NCBI RefSeq assembly: GCF_900129285.1
Contig: NZ_FQUW01000007.1
Coordinates: forward strand, 80,765-144,764
Length of the DNA: 64,000 nucleotides
Direction: 5' to 3'
Source of the DNA: Desulfofundulus australicus DSM 11792
GTDB taxonomy: Bacteria > Bacillota > Desulfotomaculia > Desulfotomaculales > Desulfovirgulaceae
Position numbers and translations under genes: made by a program. Positions 52,870-62,146 of the stretch are shown here, one piece after another. Under the pieces are notes generated by a model. That model was not told where the DNA came from and did no database searches. It was given only the letters and a program-made list of their open reading frames with translations. Position 1 is the first letter of the stretch. The number at the start of each line of letters is the position of its first letter.

Positions 52870-53826
52870 CTACGATCCTTCCTCATATGCCCTGATGATT
52901 TCCTGAACCAGCGGATGCCGGACTATATCCTCCCCTGTCAGGTAACAAAAGGCAATACCTTTAACATGGGCCAGAACCTTCTGGGCGTGAACCAGGCCCG
53001 ATGTCTGGCCCCGGGGCAGATCGATCTGGGTAACGTCTCCGGTAATTACAGCCCGCGAACCAAAACCCAAACGGGTCAAAAACATCTTCATCTGCTGATC
53101 CGTGGTATTTTGTGCCTCATCAAGAATAATAAAGGCATCATCCAGCGTTCTCCCCCGCATATAGGCCAGGGGCGCAATTTCAATAACATGCCTTTCCAGA
53201 TATTTTTGTGTATTTTCCACGCCCAGTATGTCATAAAGGCTGTCGTAAAGAGGGCGCAGGTATGGGTCCACCTTTTCCTGAAGATCTCCCGGTAGAAACC
53301 CCAGTTTTTCACCGGCTTCCACAGCCGGCCTGGTCAGTATCAACCTGCTGACATCCTTATTGCGCAGGGCACGAATGGCCATTACCACAGCCAGATAGGT
53401 TTTACCGGTTCCAGCGGGGCCGATGGCAAAAACAATATCGTGCTTGCGCATAGCCTCAATGTACTGTTTCTGCCCCAGTGTCTTGGGCTTAATCTGTTTT
53501 CCCCGGGAGGTAACCAGGGTTACTTCGTGGGCCAGGTTGGAAAGGGCTTCCCGCATGCCCGCCCTTACAGCCTTTATGGCATAATTAATTTCATGCAGCG
53601 TTAACCGGTTACCCGCCCGGTAAAAATCCTGCAATTGATTGAAAACCTCTCTGGCCTGGGCGACCTGTTCGGGAGGACCGATAATAACCACTTCCTCACC
53701 CCGGGTCACTACCCTTATGCCCAGGGAGCGTTCCATTAAAGCCAGATGCTCATCATGACGCCCGAAAATCTCGGCTGCCGTGGCAATGTTATCCAGAATT
53801 ACCCTGGCTTCCGTATGCTCGCGCAA
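52870..53826 (-). CDS. phoH: PhoH-like ATPase
   Basis: A 318-residue P-loop protein: N-terminal KH-like segment (1-75), Walker A GPAGTGKTYLAV (about 133-144), ILTRPAVEAGEKLGFLPGDL, and Walker B FIILDEAQNTT. Its precise role, thought to be RNA-related, is not settled. The start is TTG with GGAGGG 5 nt upstream. Confidence 0.94.
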   Translation of the reverse strand: MREHTEARVILDNIATAAEIFGRHDEHLALMERSLGIRVVTRGEEVVIIGPPEQVAQAREVFNQLQDFYRAGNRLTLHEINYAIKAVRAGMREALSNLAHEVTLVTSRGKQIKPKTLGQKQYIEAMRKHDIVFAIGPAGTGKTYLAVVMAIRALRNKDVSRLILTRPAVEAGEKLGFLPGDLQEKVDPYLRPLYDSLYDILGVENTQKYLERHVIEIAPLAYMRGRTLDDAFIILDEAQNTTDQQMKMFLTRLGFGSRAVITGDVTQIDLPRGQTSGLVHAQKVLAHVKGIAFCYLTGEDIVRHPLVQEIIRAYEEGS

Positions 53827-53885
53827 ATTAACCCTCCAACTCCTTTTAAAATAAGTTATACTGGATAAAGCTGTTTGAACACTAT

Positions 53886-55175
53886 TCAGGGCTGTGAAAG
53901 TGGTGCCGGAACTTCAATCCCCGGTTCTTCCTCCGGAACAAAGTTTTTAACCGTACCGATTTCCTCAAGGCTTTCCACGAAAGCTTTCACCCGTACTAAA
54001 TTTTCCGGGCTTTTTACGGCCAGCTCATCCAGCTGTTTATGTACAACCCTGGCTCCTTGAGGCAACTGTTCCTGTACTGCCTGCAGGGCTCTTTCTCCGG
54101 CCACACACCGGGCTTCTGCCCGGTCCCTGACCAGCCGGTAGCTCTCCACTTCACGATATTTGCTGATAACAAGTTCGACAGGCAGGTGAAGATTCCTCCA
54201 AGAGGGAAGCTTTTTCACATCGGTCTGCTCCCGGTAACGGGAAAAGGGTATCCTGGCAGGACCAGCTAAAATTATTTCCCTGTCTTTTATTTTCATACAA
54301 ACCCTGGTAACGTTCCGTCCGGTAAAACGTTCTCCCTTTTCCACCAGTGGAACTTCGCCATAACCCTCGTACCACACCCGGGCCCTCACGATGCCGGCAG
54401 CATGAACGTAAACGGGCCGGGGTGGAGCCGGTTGATTTTCCCGGCTTTCCGAACCAGCCTGTTGTTCCTGCTCAGCGGTCTCAGGTAACAGAATACCGGA
54501 AATTAATACTTGGCCGGGAACTACGGTGTCCCCCTCTTTTACCACCGCTCGACCGTTAAAGACCAGGATTTCTTTAATGATGCCCTCCTTAACAGCTACA
54601 ATATGAGCGGGGGATTGATCTTTCTCCCCGGGAATGTTTTTTTCAACTATTTCAATGGTTACCTTTGTCCCCTTCAGATATACACCGGCCCAGGAAATCG
54701 CAGGTAATTTTTCCTTTAAGGCTTTTTCCACAGCAGAACAGTCCAGGTTCCATTTAAGCATTCCCCGGTTCAACCCGGCTGCCGAAGCCACGGACAGGAT
54801 TTCCCTGCTGGAAACCCTGTTGTTACCGGTAACTTCAATGGTCCAGACAAAGGAGCTTAATAAATATAGCCCCAGCACAAACAATATGGCACCACAGGCC
54901 AGGGCCCGGCGGTGGAGCAGGCGCATCCAGAGAAAAGGCAAGCCTACCCGCCGGGTAATATGAAAGCGGCAGCGGGTACGCCTTGCTATATGCCTTAAAG
55001 GACGGATGGCATTCAGGCGTATACTGGCCCTCATGACGTGCTCACCGGGCCGGGCAATATCCCAGAGAAAAATGCCCCGGGCGGCAGCCATGTTGATAAA
55101 TTTTTCCGGCGCCTCTCCCCGGACGGTTATGGTAACATAACCGATAATGAAGTTCATCAATCGAAAAAGAAGCAT
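53886..55175 (-). CDS. yqfD: Sporulation protein YqfD
   Basis: A 429-residue protein of the YqfD family, sigma-E-dependent in Bacillus. The cytosolic N terminus (GYVTITVRGEAPEKFINMAA) precedes a membrane helix (about 90-112) and a POTRA-like exported part (TGNNRVSSREILSVASAAGL). AAGGAGG lies 7 nt before ATG 55175. In relatives yqfC is directly upstream; here a MITE separates them, and the yqfD SD lies between the element and the gene. Confidence 0.93.
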   Translation of the reverse strand: MLLFRLMNFIIGYVTITVRGEAPEKFINMAAARGIFLWDIARPGEHVMRASIRLNAIRPLRHIARRTRCRFHITRRVGLPFLWMRLLHRRALACGAILFVLGLYLLSSFVWTIEVTGNNRVSSREILSVASAAGLNRGMLKWNLDCSAVEKALKEKLPAISWAGVYLKGTKVTIEIVEKNIPGEKDQSPAHIVAVKEGIIKEILVFNGRAVVKEGDTVVPGQVLISGILLPETAEQEQQAGSESRENQPAPPRPVYVHAAGIVRARVWYEGYGEVPLVEKGERFTGRNVTRVCMKIKDREIILAGPARIPFSRYREQTDVKKLPSWRNLHLPVELVISKYREVESYRLVRDRAEARCVAGERALQAVQEQLPQGARVVHKQLDELAVKSPENLVRVKAFVESLEEIGTVKNFVPEEEPGIEVPAPLSQP

Positions 55176-55724
55176 GGCTTGGCCTCCTTATTTTCCTGTA
55201 ACTGTTCAGTAAAACCGCTACCATCGGCACGGTGCCGCGTTGTCCAAAGCGAGCGACTTGCGGAGCGCTGGTAACGGCACCCGGCGAAGCGAGGGTAACC
55301 GGACTGCGGCGCGAAACCAGCGGCACCGAAATGTAGCGTTAGAAAAGGTAACTTGCTGAAACGGCAAAAATAAGATAGTAAGGTATAACTGCCATGCCGC
55401 ATTTGCAGCGCCGCTAGTCCGGTCCGAAGCGAGTATGGCAGCGGCATCGGTTTATTGCAACTAATTCGGGCTTTTTCTGATGCCGCTGCGGCGAGAATTT
55501 TCAGCTTATTCGATAGAAACCTTTTTGGAGCGCGGAGCACTGGCGTGAGCGTGGACCCAGCACTCACTGGAATACCAGGTCTTCGTAAAACCAAAGGTAT
55601 CAATTGAATCTGAAATCTCAGGAGCAGAGCCATATTGTGGTGAGTGCTGGGCGGCACCATAACGGGGTCACTGAACATTTACATTTTCCTGGGCCATGGG
55701 CACGATTTTTACACTGGCCTGTTC
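55176..55724. other. yqfC-yqfD gap filled by a mobile element
   Basis: Nearly all of these 549 bp are the MITE at 55198-55682 with its target duplication. Outside it are only the yqfD ribosome-binding site and a short run after yqfC. Confidence 0.85.
55198..55682. mobile_element. 485-bp MITE with IS66-type ends
   Basis: The element starts GTAACTGTTCAGT and ends with the complement of GTAAATGTTCAGT; over 23 terminal bases 18 match. It is flanked by an exact 8-bp direct repeat ATTTTCCT (55190-55197 and 55683-55690). GTAA ends and an 8-bp target duplication are the marks of the IS66 family. No transposase gene is inside. The interior has GC-rich arms (GCCGCTGCGGCG, GGCACGGTGCCGC) that could fold. 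An open frame crosses it on the minus strand (55157-55678) but has no recognisable product. Confidence 0.85.
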
Positions 55725-55994
55725 CTATTTAAACGTAATGGTCTTGATCATCCCTTCCACGCAAATTTCATCGGGTAGAATATTGCGCAGGATTAAGTTC
55801 TCGCCGGTAATTTCCAGCTCACCCTCTTCAATACCAATGCGCACGATCCGGGGGGTGTATTCCAGAATGCCCCGGTGGTTTTCAATGAAGGCCTGCAAAT
55901 TTCCCATGAGCACAATACGGGGAAGGTTCAGCATTACGTCATTGGGGATCTCCAGGAGCTCTGATAACTTTTTTTTCCATTCCCGCCAGGTCAT
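55725..55994 (-). CDS. yqfC: Sporulation protein YqfC
   Basis: An 89-residue YabP/YqfC-family protein. LPRIVLMGNLQAFIENHRGILEYTP and ILRNILPDEICVEGMIKTITF (split) are the family core. YqfC is made under sigma-E and acts with YqfD in the mother cell. GGGAGGGG precedes the ATG. It is the first gene of the operon running to era. Confidence 0.92.
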   Translation of the reverse strand: MTWREWKKKLSELLEIPNDVMLNLPRIVLMGNLQAFIENHRGILEYTPRIVRIGIEEGELEITGENLILRNILPDEICVEGMIKTITFK

Positions 55995-56211
55995 ATTTCC
56001 AACCCCTCCCTGCCAAAATATATGCGTTCTCTGCGGACAAGATACCAGAGGTTTTAAGTTCCAGCAGCAGGCTGCAGTTTATAAAGATATTCTTTTTATC
56101 TTGTGATTCCCATAAAATATTCTTATTACACAAATAAAAGGAACCCATCCTATGCGGGGCGAAAAACTGGTATGCTAACAGGGGAAACTGTAAATTTAGA
56201 GGTGAGCAATA

Positions 56212-57252
56212 ATGTATGAAAAGATTCGCTTGACCACCCTGGCCAAAGCTGCCGGGTGAGCGGCCAAGGTGGGACCGGCCACCCTGTCGCAGGTCCTGCG
56301 GCAGCTGCCACGCCTCGAAGACCCCCGCCTGCTGGTGGGCCTGGAAAAGGCCGACGACGCGGCGGTTTACCAGCTCTCCGAAGATATGGCCATCATTGAA
56401 ACGGTGGACTTTTTTACCCCGGTGGTGGATGATCCCTACCTTTTTGGCCAGGTGGCCGCGGCCAACGCCCTGAGCGACATTTATGCCATGGGCGGGCGGC
56501 CCCTTCTGGCCCTGAATATTGCCTGTTTCCCCACCTGCCTGCCGCCGGAGGTCCTGGCCCGGATCCTCAAAGGGGGGGCGGATAAGGTAAGGGAAGCCGG
56601 AGCCATCATCGCCGGGGGACACACGGTCCAGGATGATGAACCAAAATACGGGCTGGCCGTCACCGGTTTGGTGCATCCCCAGAAGGTATTGACCAATGCC
56701 GGCGCCCTGCCTCAGGACGTGCTCATCCTGACCAAACCTCTGGGTACGGGTATCATTGCCACGGCCGTAAAAGCGGAGCTTGCTCCCCCTGAAGCGCAGG
56801 AAGCCGCCCTGGCCAGCATGGTTGCCTTAAACAGGGAGGCAGCCTCGGCCATGCTTTCCGTGGGGGTCCATGCCTGTACCGACATCACGGGGTTCGGGTT
56901 GCTGGGGCATGCCGCGGAAATGGCCGCAGCCAGCGGGGTGAGCATAATTTTTGAGTATGACCGGCTGCCCCTTCTGCCCCAAACAGTGGAACTGGCCTCC
57001 ATGGGGCTGATTCCCGGCGGGGCCTATCACAACCGGGATCACCTTGGTGAAGCGGTTACATTTGCCAAAAGCCTCACCCCCGCCCAGCAGATGGTCGTGT
57101 TTGATCCCCAAACCTCCGGGGGCCTGCTCATTGCCGCCCCGCCGGAGCGGGCGGACCGCCTCCTGCAAGAGCTCCACGCCAGAGGGGTAACGGCAGCCCG
57201 GGCCATCGGCCGGGTGGTGGAAAGGCAGAGCTGGCTAATCCGGGTGGAATAA
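56212..57252 (+). CDS. selD: Selenide, water dikinase SelD, a selenocysteine enzyme
   Basis: SelD makes selenophosphate from selenide and ATP, the selenium donor for selenocysteine tRNA. The ATG at 56212 has GAGGTGA 6 nt upstream. Codon 16 is TGA (56257-56259), exactly where the family has Cys or Sec in the G(C/U)AAK loop: ...LAKAAG-U-AAKVG. Past it the frame runs intact for 327 residues (DDAAVYQ, ETVDFFTPVVDDPY, NALSDIYAMGG, AGGHTVQDDEPKYGL, TDITGFGLLGH). Gene finders will start it too late, at GTG 56269. yedF follows 19 bp later. Confidence 0.95.
56260..56283 (+). promoter_or_regulatory. Candidate bacterial SECIS element in selD
   Basis: Eight nt after the UGA a hairpin GGTGG (56268-56272), loop GACCGG, CCACC (56279-56283) can form inside the coding region, where SelB-binding SECIS elements lie. 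The spacing and a G-containing apical loop fit; a folding and SelB-recognition check is needed. Confidence 0.5.
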
Positions 57253-57271
57253 TAAACAAGAGGTGAATGTT

Positions 57272-57889
57272 ATGGTGAAAAAAGAAGTGGACTGCCGGGG
57301 GCTGGCCTGCCCCCAGCCCGTGCTCAACACCAGGAAGGCGCTGGAGGAAATCACTGCCGGCCAGGTAATAGTAACTGTGGATAACGCGGTGGCCCGGGAA
57401 AACGTAACCATGTTTGCCAGCAACGCCGGCTATCCCGTACAGGTTGCCGAAAAAGAAGGTAACTTTGTGATCACCATAACCAAAGGGGAAGCGCCGGAAA
57501 AAGCCCCGGACAACGCCGCAAAACCTGTAGCACAAAGTACCGGGGAAGCCCGCCCCCTGATCTATTTCTTCACTTCCAACCTGCTGGGTCAGGGTGCTCC
57601 CGAACTGGGGATGACGCTGATGAAGAGCTTATGCACCACCCTGGCCGAAACCGATCCGCCCCCGGACAAGCTCATCTTTTTAAATACGGGGGTATTCCTG
57701 ACCTGCACCAACTCCCCGGTCCTGCAATATCTCCAAAAGATGGCCGAAAGGGGCACGGACATCATCTCCTGCGGCACCTGCCTGGAGTACTACCGGATAA
57801 AAGACAGCCTCCAGGTGGGCAGGATAAGCAACATGTACGAGATTAACGAAGCCCTGCGCGGTCCCGGAAAGGTGATCACCGTACCGTAA
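57272..57889 (+). CDS. yedF: Selenium metabolism protein YedF
   Basis: A 205-residue two-domain protein: TusA/SirA-like domain (1-75) with the reactive cysteine in CRGLACPQPVLNT, then a DsrE-like domain (about 95-205) with FTSNLLGQGAPELG and CGTCLEYY. It travels with selD in selenium-using bacteria and may carry reduced selenium. ATG 57272 has AGAGGTG 6 nt upstream; the GTG at 57263 lies in that site. Confidence 0.92.
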   Translation: MVKKEVDCRGLACPQPVLNTRKALEEITAGQVIVTVDNAVARENVTMFASNAGYPVQVAEKEGNFVITITKGEAPEKAPDNAAKPVAQSTGEARPLIYFFTSNLLGQGAPELGMTLMKSLCTTLAETDPPPDKLIFLNTGVFLTCTNSPVLQYLQKMAERGTDIISCGTCLEYYRIKDSLQVGRISNMYEINEALRGPGKVITVP

Positions 57890-57955
57890 GCGGCCGCCAT
57901 ATGGTATATATTTCAAAACTCCCGGGTGCTATTGAGGGGCAGAACCAGCACAAAA

Positions 57956-57987
57956 TGGCGCCCAGCGGATGAAACGCCTGGGCGCCA
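57956..57987. other. Strong hairpin after yedF
   Basis: TGGCGCCCAG (57956-57965) and CTGGGCGCCA (57978-57987) form a perfect 10-bp stem with a 12-nt loop. No T-run follows on either strand. It probably limits read-through between yedF and the facing gene. Confidence 0.65.
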
Positions 57988-58045
57988 GGTGGACAATTTC
58001 GGGGAAACCAGATGGCCCGAATTGTGGCGGTAATTATAGAAATTT

Positions 58046-59116
58046 TTATTTGGCCGTTACTATAAATATGGGTCTCTCTCCCAATTTAATTTCATGAACT
58101 ATTTTGCTGTCCCTTAAAACTAATAACCTTTCATTCACATGATCACATACGACTATTTCGTTATTATTAAATGCTATATCCCCCGGGTGATATGCATTAT
58201 GAATAACCTTGATAACTTTGTTTTGATCGGGATCAATCAACGAAATTGATTTCCCCGACATATTATCAATATTATAGTGTGTCACGTATAAATATGTTTT
58301 GCCGCCAATTTCATTTTTATATAATCTCCATGGGTAATTATCACTAAGTTTAATTTTTTTAATCATCGTAGAATCATTTTTCTTCCACTCCACTGCATAT
58401 ATAAAAGGATCTCCTGACAAGCCATTTATAAGATATATCGTATCGCCAATAACTTCGATAGATGATGCTTTAAAATTTAGTGGTATTGATCTGATGAGAG
58501 AATAATTATCCAGATCGATGACATCTATTTTATTCTTATATTTATCCTTATCGGGCACCCATGAACTTATAATCATTTTATTATCTTTTGCAAAGGAAAT
58601 ATCTTCTATTTCACCATTGTAAGACAAATATCTTTCAACAGTATCATTTTCCGTATTAAAAACAGTTATAAAATTTTTATTCATAAAAAAAATATGGCCA
58701 ACATATGCCTTGCCATTATAATCATTATATTTAACAATTCTAGGCAGTGGGTTTTTTAATTCTATGTACTTGATTATTTTACCATTTTGAAGCACTGCTA
58801 CTGCTTTGCCGGCTTTGGAGAGATTCCCCCTAATTGCTACATATATTTTACCATCCCTTACCGGAGCCATATTCCAGCCGCCATTAACCCTTACTTTATT
58901 TAAAATTTTATAATCTTTGCCAGAAATATAAAATACATATCTGGAAGGTGTTATGCAATAAATGTCCTTTTCTTCACCCATTATAACTTTATCATTGTTT
59001 GATAAATCCCTATGAATATGAATGTAAAATGGATCCCTATGAATGGAATAAATGTAATAAAAGTACGCAGAAATTACCAGGATTATAAAGACAACAGGTA
59101 AAATTTTTCTGGTCAT
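58046..59116 (-). CDS. Membrane-anchored beta-propeller-like protein, AT-rich, unknown function
   Basis: A 356-residue protein with an N-terminal signal anchor (about 5-25, tyrosine-rich) and a long exported part made of repeated beta blades: GKIYVAIRGN, GKAYVGHIFF, GDTIYLINGL, GKTYLYVTHYN and NEIVVCDHVNERLLVLRD recall YVTN/NHL-type propellers. AAGGTGAA precedes the ATG. The gene is far richer in A+T (Lys, Asn, Ile) than anything to its left, so it was probably acquired from another Firmicute. No specific function can be given. Confidence 0.75.
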   Translation of the reverse strand: MTRKILPVVFIILVISAYFYYIYSIHRDPFYIHIHRDLSNNDKVIMGEEKDIYCITPSRYVFYISGKDYKILNKVRVNGGWNMAPVRDGKIYVAIRGNLSKAGKAVAVLQNGKIIKYIELKNPLPRIVKYNDYNGKAYVGHIFFMNKNFITVFNTENDTVERYLSYNGEIEDISFAKDNKMIISSWVPDKDKYKNKIDVIDLDNYSLIRSIPLNFKASSIEVIGDTIYLINGLSGDPFIYAVEWKKNDSTMIKKIKLSDNYPWRLYKNEIGGKTYLYVTHYNIDNMSGKSISLIDPDQNKVIKVIHNAYHPGDIAFNNNEIVVCDHVNERLLVLRDSKIVHEIKLGERPIFIVTAK

Positions 59117-59145
59117 GACAACTTCACCTTTAAATAGATTGGTCT

Positions 59146-60241
59146 ATGAACAAGCCATATAAACCTTACGACCCAAACCAAATATACCTGTTTCCGCCGT
59201 CGCCCCAGGAATGGTTACCCCAAGATCGCCTGGTTTACTTTATCAGCGACCTTGTTGATAACCTGGACATGACACCCCTGTACCGGGAATACGAAAAGGG
59301 TACCAGGGGTCAACCACCATACCACCCTGCTTTAATGACCAAGATACTCTTTTATGCGTACTGTCGCGGGATATTCTCCTCCCGGAAGATTGCCGCTCAC
59401 CTTTATGAAGATGTGGCTTTTATCGTGCTGGCAGGTGGAAACAAACCGGATTTCAGGACTATTAACGAATTCCGGCGGCGGCACATCAAATTGCTACCGG
59501 GCCTTTTTGTCAGATTTTGAAGATCTGTGAAAAAGCCGGGTTGGTAGGGCTCAAACACGTCTGCCTGGACGGTACCAAAATTAATGCCAACGCTTCCAAA
59601 CACAAAGCCATGAGCTATGACCGGATGAAAAAAGAAGAACAAAAGCTTGAAAAAGAGATCAAGAAGTTGTTGGAAAAGGCCAACCACATAGATCTCAAAG
59701 AAGACAAGCAGTTTGGCCGCGACCGGCGCGGCGATGAGACCCCTGCAGAACTGGCATACCGGGAAACCCGGCTGGCGAAAATCATGGAAGCCAAAGCTGC
59801 CTGGAAGCCGAAGCAAGGTTAGCAAAAGAAGAAGAAGACGACGAAAAGAAACGTACTGGGAAAAATGATCCCCCAACAACACCTCCCCGGGGCAGGGTAA
59901 AATACGTCAAAAAAACAGGTGAGCCGGACGATAAGACACAGCGAAATTTTACCGACCCGGAATCCAGGATAATGAAGAATGCCGATAAGGCATTTGTCCA
60001 GGCCTACAACTGCCAGGCAGTAGTCGATGCAAAAAACCAGATTATTGGCAGCCGATGTAACCAACCAGGCGGCGGATAGCCAGCACCTTCCCATGATGAT
60101 GGAGGAAACAAAAGAAAATACCGGTCGTTATCCCAGAGAGCTTTCACCCGATGCCGGCTACTTCAGCGAAACAAATCTTCAATGGTTGAAGGGTAAGATT
60201 GACGCGTATATCCCGGGAGAAAGGGTCAAACATAACGAATA
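59146..60241 (+). pseudogene. Decayed IS1182-family transposase
   Basis: The frame begins with the DUF772-type N terminus (LVYFISDLVDNLDMTPLYR, HPALMTKILFYAYCRG, DFRTINEFRRRH) and then breaks: a one-base shift near 59510, a second near 59815 and a third near 60045 are needed to follow the protein through LKHVCLDGTKINANASKH and IMKNADKAFVQAYNCQ to LSPDAGYFSETNLQWL. It stops at about 365 of some 500 residues. The copy cannot move on its own. Confidence 0.88.
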
Positions 60242-60359
60242 GTCTGACCAATTTTGGTTCGGAGCTTTCTTCTCATGCGCTCAGGCAACGGTAAATCTAC
60301 CGGGATTCTGCCCTTAGGTGCCGGTTCAAGTGGCTACTCCTGTGTCTTACTTATATTAT

Positions 60360-60806
60360 TTAGAATAATTCTATGTTCTCAATATGAAATGTACCTTCTT
60401 TTGTCTGCCATCTAATAATTAAGTAAGCATTGTTAATCTCATCCAACGTGATCTTTTTACTATAATTATCGGTCTTGTTACTAATAGAACCCAGTTTAAG
60501 TGGTGAATGTAACAACCAATCACCAGTATATGCGGTTTTAAAAACCTTCTGATCTCCTAAAAAAAAATCTAAATAAAGTTGTTTTACATCCTTGTTATTT
60601 CCTAGATAATAAAGGCTTCCATGACCAAACTCCGTTCTTTGCGGCATTATTTCGATGGTAAAATTTTCAACTTTCCAATGTTTACTATTTCCTTTCATAA
60701 CGACATAATAATAATATACCTCTTTTTCTTTTTTTAAAAAAATGAAATTAAACACATTGGTAAGCAACAAAATTGTAATAAATACAAAATACATACTTCT
60801 TTTCAT
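60360..60806 (-). CDS. AT-rich small membrane-anchored protein, unknown
   Basis: A 148-residue protein with an N-terminal hydrophobic anchor (about 4-22) and an exported beta-rich domain (KVENFTIEIMPQRTEFGHGSLYYLG). I do not recognise a family. Like the gene at 58046 it is much richer in A+T than the chromosome around it, and the two flank the IS1182 remnant, so they may have arrived together. ATG 60806 has AGGGTG 9 nt upstream; a GTG four codons earlier overlaps it. Confidence 0.65.
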   Translation of the reverse strand: MKRSMYFVFITILLLTNVFNFIFLKKEKEVYYYYVVMKGNSKHWKVENFTIEIMPQRTEFGHGSLYYLGNNKDVKQLYLDFFLGDQKVFKTAYTGDWLLHSPLKLGSISNKTDNYSKKITLDEINNAYLIIRWQTKEGTFHIENIELF

Positions 60807-60857
60807 AACAGAATGCACCCTTAATAGTGTGGTTTTGTTAAGCCCGTTTACCTCCTG

Positions 60858-60905
60858 CTTGTGTCAAAGTTACCCGCCATGGTAATCAAAAAGGGAACCA
60901 CCCCT
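60858..60905. repeat. IS21-family terminal sequence
   Basis: TTGTGTCAAAGTTACCCGCC followed by ATGGTAATCAAAAAGGG resembles the subterminal repeats of IS21 elements. It stands where the end of the element carrying the istB remnant (61066) is expected. Confidence 0.5.
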
Positions 60906-61065
60906 GGGCATAAAAATCCTCTTGAACTAATACTGTCTTCTGTTAAATATAGTAATTTTTTTAAGAGCGAATTCACATTCCCATCGTGATTATGTTCGTT
61001 AAACCGACGGCCAGGAACCGGATTTATTCAGTTCTCACCCGGGAATCCACGCGAAAGTCGGCTAA

Positions 61066-61716
61066 TTACCCGGTCACGGAAGAAGCATCTTTTGCGCCCT
61101 GCCGCCTGAGACTTTCCCGGAACCGGTAGCTTTCCCCGTTAAGTACCAGGATGTATGCCCGGTGGGTCAGCCGGTCGATCAACGCAGCTGTTAGCCGCTC
61201 ATCGCCAAAAAGCTCCACCCACTGGCCGAATTCCAGGTTTGTAGTAATGATTATACTGCCCCGTTCGTACCGGGCGGCAAGCACCTGGAATAAAAGCTGG
61301 GCGCCTAACTGGTCAAAAGGAACGTAACCCAATTCATCCTGAACCACAAGGTCATATTTCAGCCACTGGCGTATAAAGCGGTTCAAGCGATTTTCCTGGT
61401 AAGCGGCTCTCAGTTCGTTGACCAGTTCGGGCACAGCGAAGAAACGCACCCGGTAGCCCTGCCGGCAGGCTGCCATGGCAAGCCCAATGGCCAGGTGGGT
61501 TTTACCTAGCCCGTGCCCATGTTCCAGAGGAGCCGGTAGCTTAAGCTGCCGTAAAGGCAGGGTATGCAGCACATAGTTGGGGTTTTGCTTGAGCAGTGGC
61601 AGGCAGTGGGTATAGCAGGTGACGGTCCTCTTTCGCTCATAGCAGACCTGCCGTAATTTGACCACAAAGCGCTCCTCGATGCGGTTCTGGTTGGCCGTAA
61701 AGTTGTTCCTTGGCAA
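61066..61716 (-). pseudogene. istB remnant fused to part of another transposase
   Basis: From GLGKTHLAIGLAMAACRQGYR onward this is the C-terminal two-thirds of IstB, the IS21 helper ATPase (VVQDELGYVPFD, SIIITTNLEFGQW, LTAALIDRLTHRAYILVLNGESYR). The N-terminal domain of IstB and part of Walker A are missing. Instead the frame begins with NQNRIEERFVVKLRQV, which continues the DDE transposase encoded just upstream at 61748. So two broken insertion sequences were joined near 61600. istA is absent. Confidence 0.8.
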
Positions 61717-61747
61717 CCACTTGCCACCATACCGGCAGTGCCCGGCC

Positions 61748-62086
61748 TCAGGTAACCACTCCGGCTACCCGTGCCTGATGGGCACCATCATGAAGGTCCG
61801 TCCAGTCAACGGCTACGAACACCCGTTCCTTTGCCCCCACTATGGCTCCAGCCAGCGGGCGTGCGCATTTATCCACCTGCAGCCGACGGTTGCCCCAAAA
61901 ATGGTCTACTCTCTTGATGCGGTGCTTCTCCGCCGCCGGCCCGGGTAAGGCCCGTCCTAAAGATGCTACCCCTAGCCGGGGCAAGCGTAAAAGTCCATAC
62001 ACCAGCACCGCCAGGGTTTTCACTTGGGTCTTGTGTATTCCGGCCAACCATGTTATAAATAAAGCAACAAACCGATTGAGGCCCAT
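61748..62086 (-). pseudogene. N-terminal fragment of an IS4-type DDE transposase
   Basis: About 112 residues: helical start LNRFVALFITWLAGIHKTQVKTLAVLVYGLLR (split) and the first catalytic aspartate region VFVAVDWTDLHDG. The frame then breaks; matching sequence (ALPVWWQVVAKEQLYG) continues in another frame to about 61690 and then in the istB fusion. A perfect 12-bp hairpin lies just upstream of its start. Confidence 0.72.
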
Positions 62087-62089
62087 CAA

Positions 62090-62146
62090 GGATTCTCCCC
62101 CTGTGCTGTTTTTGCCCTTTAACAGCTATTATTCGGGGGAGAATCC
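62090..62146. repeat. 12-bp inverted repeat at the start of the DDE transposase remnant
   Basis: GGATTCTCCCCC (62090-62101) and GGGGGAGAATCC (62135-62146) are perfect inverted repeats around 33 nt. Such stems near an IS end can hide the start site from outside transcripts. Confidence 0.6.

Noticed and set aside
55157..55678. 173-codon minus-strand frame across the MITE
   Set aside because: No ribosome-binding site or recognisable domain, it overlaps the yqfD start, and the segment is a short element with terminal repeats and target duplication.
56257..56259. selD as a pseudogene because of the TGA
   Set aside because: The TGA is at the known Sec/Cys position of SelD, with start, SD and downstream frame intact.
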